Shown here: positions 6,485 through 7,310 of the stretch, piece by piece
Position numbering within the stretch: position 1 is the first letter of the stretch
Layout: the number at the start of each line of letters is the position of its first letter
NCBI GenBank assembly: GCA_018816605.1
Contig: JAHIVS010000052.1
Location: forward strand, 1 to 7,310
Length of the DNA: 7,310 bases
Origin: Pseudomonadota bacterium
GTDB lineage: Bacteria > Desulfobacterota > Desulfobacteria > Desulfobacterales > Desulfobacteraceae
Direction: 5' to 3'
Translations under genes and position numbers: made by a program
The notes under the pieces: model-generated
The model's database searches: none
What the model saw: only the letters and a program-made list of their open reading frames with translations
What the model was told of the DNA's origin: nothing

Positions 6485-6536
6485 CTGGGTCTATTATGGC
6501 TGGCAAATTATGGTTTGCCCCATGGCAAGTACCCAG
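6485..6536 (-). promoter_or_regulatory. Structured 5' leader of the chemoreceptor mRNA
   Basis: Nested complementary segments form a long stem-loop. An outer CTGGGT (6485-6490) pairs with ACCCAG (6531-6536). ATGG (6496-6499) pairs with CCAT (6520-6523), and GGCAAA (6502-6507) pairs with TTTGCC (6514-6519) around a six-base loop; a two-base bulge interrupts the last two helices. It lies between the predicted start of transcription and the ribosome-binding site. A role in mRNA stability or regulation is inference. Confidence 0.45.
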
Positions 6537-6550
6537 GAGCAAATTCTAAC

Positions 6551-6566
6551 AGCAAGCTCTATGCCA
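6551..6566 (-). promoter_or_regulatory. Sigma-54-type (-24/-12) promoter of the chemoreceptor gene
   Basis: On the minus strand the sequence TGGCATAGAGCTTGCT fits the RpoN consensus TGGCAC-N5-TTGCW in every key position, with GG and GC separated by exactly ten bases. The only departure is T for C at the sixth base. Transcription would start near 6540, leaving a leader of about 90 bases before the ATG at 6451. Such promoters need an enhancer-binding protein; none is encoded here. Confidence 0.6.
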
Positions 6567-6716
6567 AGAACAACCCCCTTGCCAGAAAACGCCAACAGGC
6601 TGAAATATGATCCACTTTTGATTTGATCTCATCAATATCTACCAAGGGGTGTATGGGATTGTATCAGCCTTTTTTACAAGGTGGAAAAAAAGAAGACAGG
6701 TTTTTGTTTATGGATA

Positions 6717-6829
6717 GCGGCAACTTGTGAGACATATTAAAAAAGACAAAGCCCGGCAAGTGTTCCAAATTCTCAAAAGCCCGGGAACGCTTCATTGGCG
6801 CAGGCAGGAAGGGCAGAAGAATGTTTTGA
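6717..6829 (+). pseudogene. Degraded duplicate of the yjgA 3' end
   Basis: From GCGGCAACTTGTGAGA at 6717 the sequence aligns with the last ~105 bases of yjgA (4556-4661). The first 65 bases are nearly identical (three substitutions and one 2-base deletion) and the rest is more diverged; I estimate about 85% identity overall by hand. The translated pieces are RQLVRHIKKDKA and then, after the frameshifting deletion, GKCSKFSKARERFIGAGRKG. The real protein has RQLVRNIKKDKA and GKCSKSSKALEHFIITGMKG. A stop codon (6715-6717) overlaps the left boundary and no upstream homology is visible, so it cannot make a functional protein. It has the same orientation as yjgA, with the chemoreceptor between the two copies. 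Confidence 0.88.
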
Positions 6830-6855
6830 AACGCCGGGGATCAAGACCTTATCCC

Positions 6856-6919
6856 AATAAAAAGCCGATACCCCGTTGACCACAAGCCCCATGTCGGGCC
6901 TATGGTCAATGGGTGGCTT
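6856..6919 (-). terminator. Rho-independent terminator of the helicase gene
   Basis: The minus strand folds into a long interrupted stem just after the helicase stop codon. Paired segments are GGCTT/AAGCC (6915-6919 with 6862-6866), GGGT/ACCC (6911-6914 with 6870-6873), TGGTCAA/TTGACCA (6903-6909 with 6876-6882) and GGGC/GCCC (6896-6899 with 6886-6889). The stem is followed directly by TTTTTATT on the minus strand. The position fits termination of the helicase transcript before it reaches the chemoreceptor promoter. Confidence 0.7.
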
Positions 6920-6922
6920 GGG

Positions 6923-7310
6923 TCAGGCGTGTTTTGAAATCGACATCTGCTGGGATCTTACCCAGGTGTTTTGCAAGAGCTTGAAAATATCCTTTGGCAT
7001 ATCAGACGGCAGATCTACAAAAGAAAAGTCCTGATTGATATCAACGCTTTTAATGTATTTGCTGTCAAGGCCGGCTTCATTTGAAATGGCCCCCACAATA
7101 TCTCCTGCCCGGACGCCGTGGGAGTATCCCACCTCAATGCGATACCGTTCCATTCCTTTTTTCAGGGGCATTCCCGGGATCTCCCGGGGTGAAGCTGCTT
7201 TTTTGACGGGGTCGGCTTTTTTCTTTTTGGGCACAGCATCCACCGTTGGCTTTGCCGGTTTTACAGACACCGCTTTCCTGGCAGCCAGGGGTTTTTTTCT
7301 GGAAAAATCC
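6923..7310 (-). CDS. DEAD-box RNA helicase, C-terminal part (cut by window edge)
   Basis: The frame is open from the window edge to TGA at 6923-6925, giving about 128 residues. The first ~50 are a basic, Lys/Ala/Pro-rich linker containing PKKKKADPVKKAASP. Then comes a DbpA-type RNA-binding domain (RRM-like fold): MERYRIEVGYSHGVRAGDIV, with GAISNEAGLDSKYIKSVDI and the end FSFVDLPSDMPKDIFKLLQN. This domain ends DEAD-box helicases of the DbpA and CsdA/DeaD groups, which remodel rRNA during large-subunit assembly and at low temperature. The helicase core motifs lie outside the window. A GTG at 7270 is an internal valine codon, not a likely start, because the linker continues in frame upstream. 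DbpA versus DeaD cannot be decided from this part, so I give no symbol. Confidence 0.88.
   Translation of the reverse strand, partial: DFSRKKPLAARKAVSVKPAKPTVDAVPKKKKADPVKKAASPREIPGMPLKKGMERYRIEVGYSHGVRAGDIVGAISNEAGLDSKYIKSVDINQDFSFVDLPSDMPKDIFKLLQNTWVRSQQMSISKHA

Larger units (their letters stand above)
6452..6922. other. 471-bp spacer between chemoreceptor and helicase genes
   Basis: This holds, from left to right, the structured leader and sigma-54-type promoter of the chemoreceptor, about 150 bp in which I see only a short inverted repeat (TTGAT 6618-6622 and ATCAA 6631-6635), the yjgA relic and the helicase terminator. The short inverted repeat lies some 55-70 bp upstream of the -24 box and could be an activator site, but it is too short to call. 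Confidence 0.6.

Noticed and set aside
6502..6519. GG and GC of GGCAAATTATGGTTTGCC considered as a second sigma-54 promoter
   Set aside because: The spacing between the GG and GC elements is 13 bases instead of 10.

Overview
The window looks like chromosomal DNA of a motile Gram-negative bacterium. Two things suggest an anaerobic, Desulfobacterota/Desulfobacterales-like organism: a relic receiver domain of the kind that ends hybrid histidine kinases in that group, and an intergenic repeat family I associate with such genomes. That placement is inference. There are seven recognisable genes (two cut by the window edges), two gene relics and several regulatory structures. I see no tRNA, rRNA, CRISPR array or intact insertion sequence.

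Left part (1-2900). The start of a GntR-family regulator gene on the minus strand faces a plus-strand operon of three genes: a minimal 83-aa biotin carboxyl carrier protein, a 449-aa biotin carboxylase and a 260-aa creatininase-family amidohydrolase. The shared control region holds a perfect 16-bp inverted repeat overlapped by a second, 11-bp one, which probably forms the regulator's operator. No carboxyltransferase subunit is visible, so the acceptor of the activated CO2 is unknown. Pairing two biotin-carboxylase components with an amidohydrolase suggests use of an amide or cyclic amide rather than ordinary fatty-acid synthesis. Behind the amidohydrolase lies the decayed 3' end of a receiver-domain gene.

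Middle (2923-4661). A ROK-family sugar kinase (minus) and a YjgA/DarP-type ribosome-maturation factor (plus) diverge from a 356-bp spacer. The spacer carries a dispersed-repeat-like inverted element, a strong sigma-70-type promoter for yjgA and a terminator-like hairpin in the yjgA leader.

Right part (4662-7310). A methyl-accepting chemotaxis protein (minus) is preceded by a sigma-54-type -24/-12 promoter and a structured leader. The 471-bp spacer beyond it contains a degraded second copy of the last ~105 bp of yjgA, in the same orientation as the real gene. The chemoreceptor is therefore bracketed by direct repeats of a yjgA 3' segment, a trace of an old duplication or insertion. The window ends in the C-terminal part of a DEAD-box RNA helicase with a DbpA-type RNA-binding domain, followed by its own long-stem terminator. 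yjgA and the helicase are both linked to ribosome assembly; the other genes look functionally unrelated to each other.
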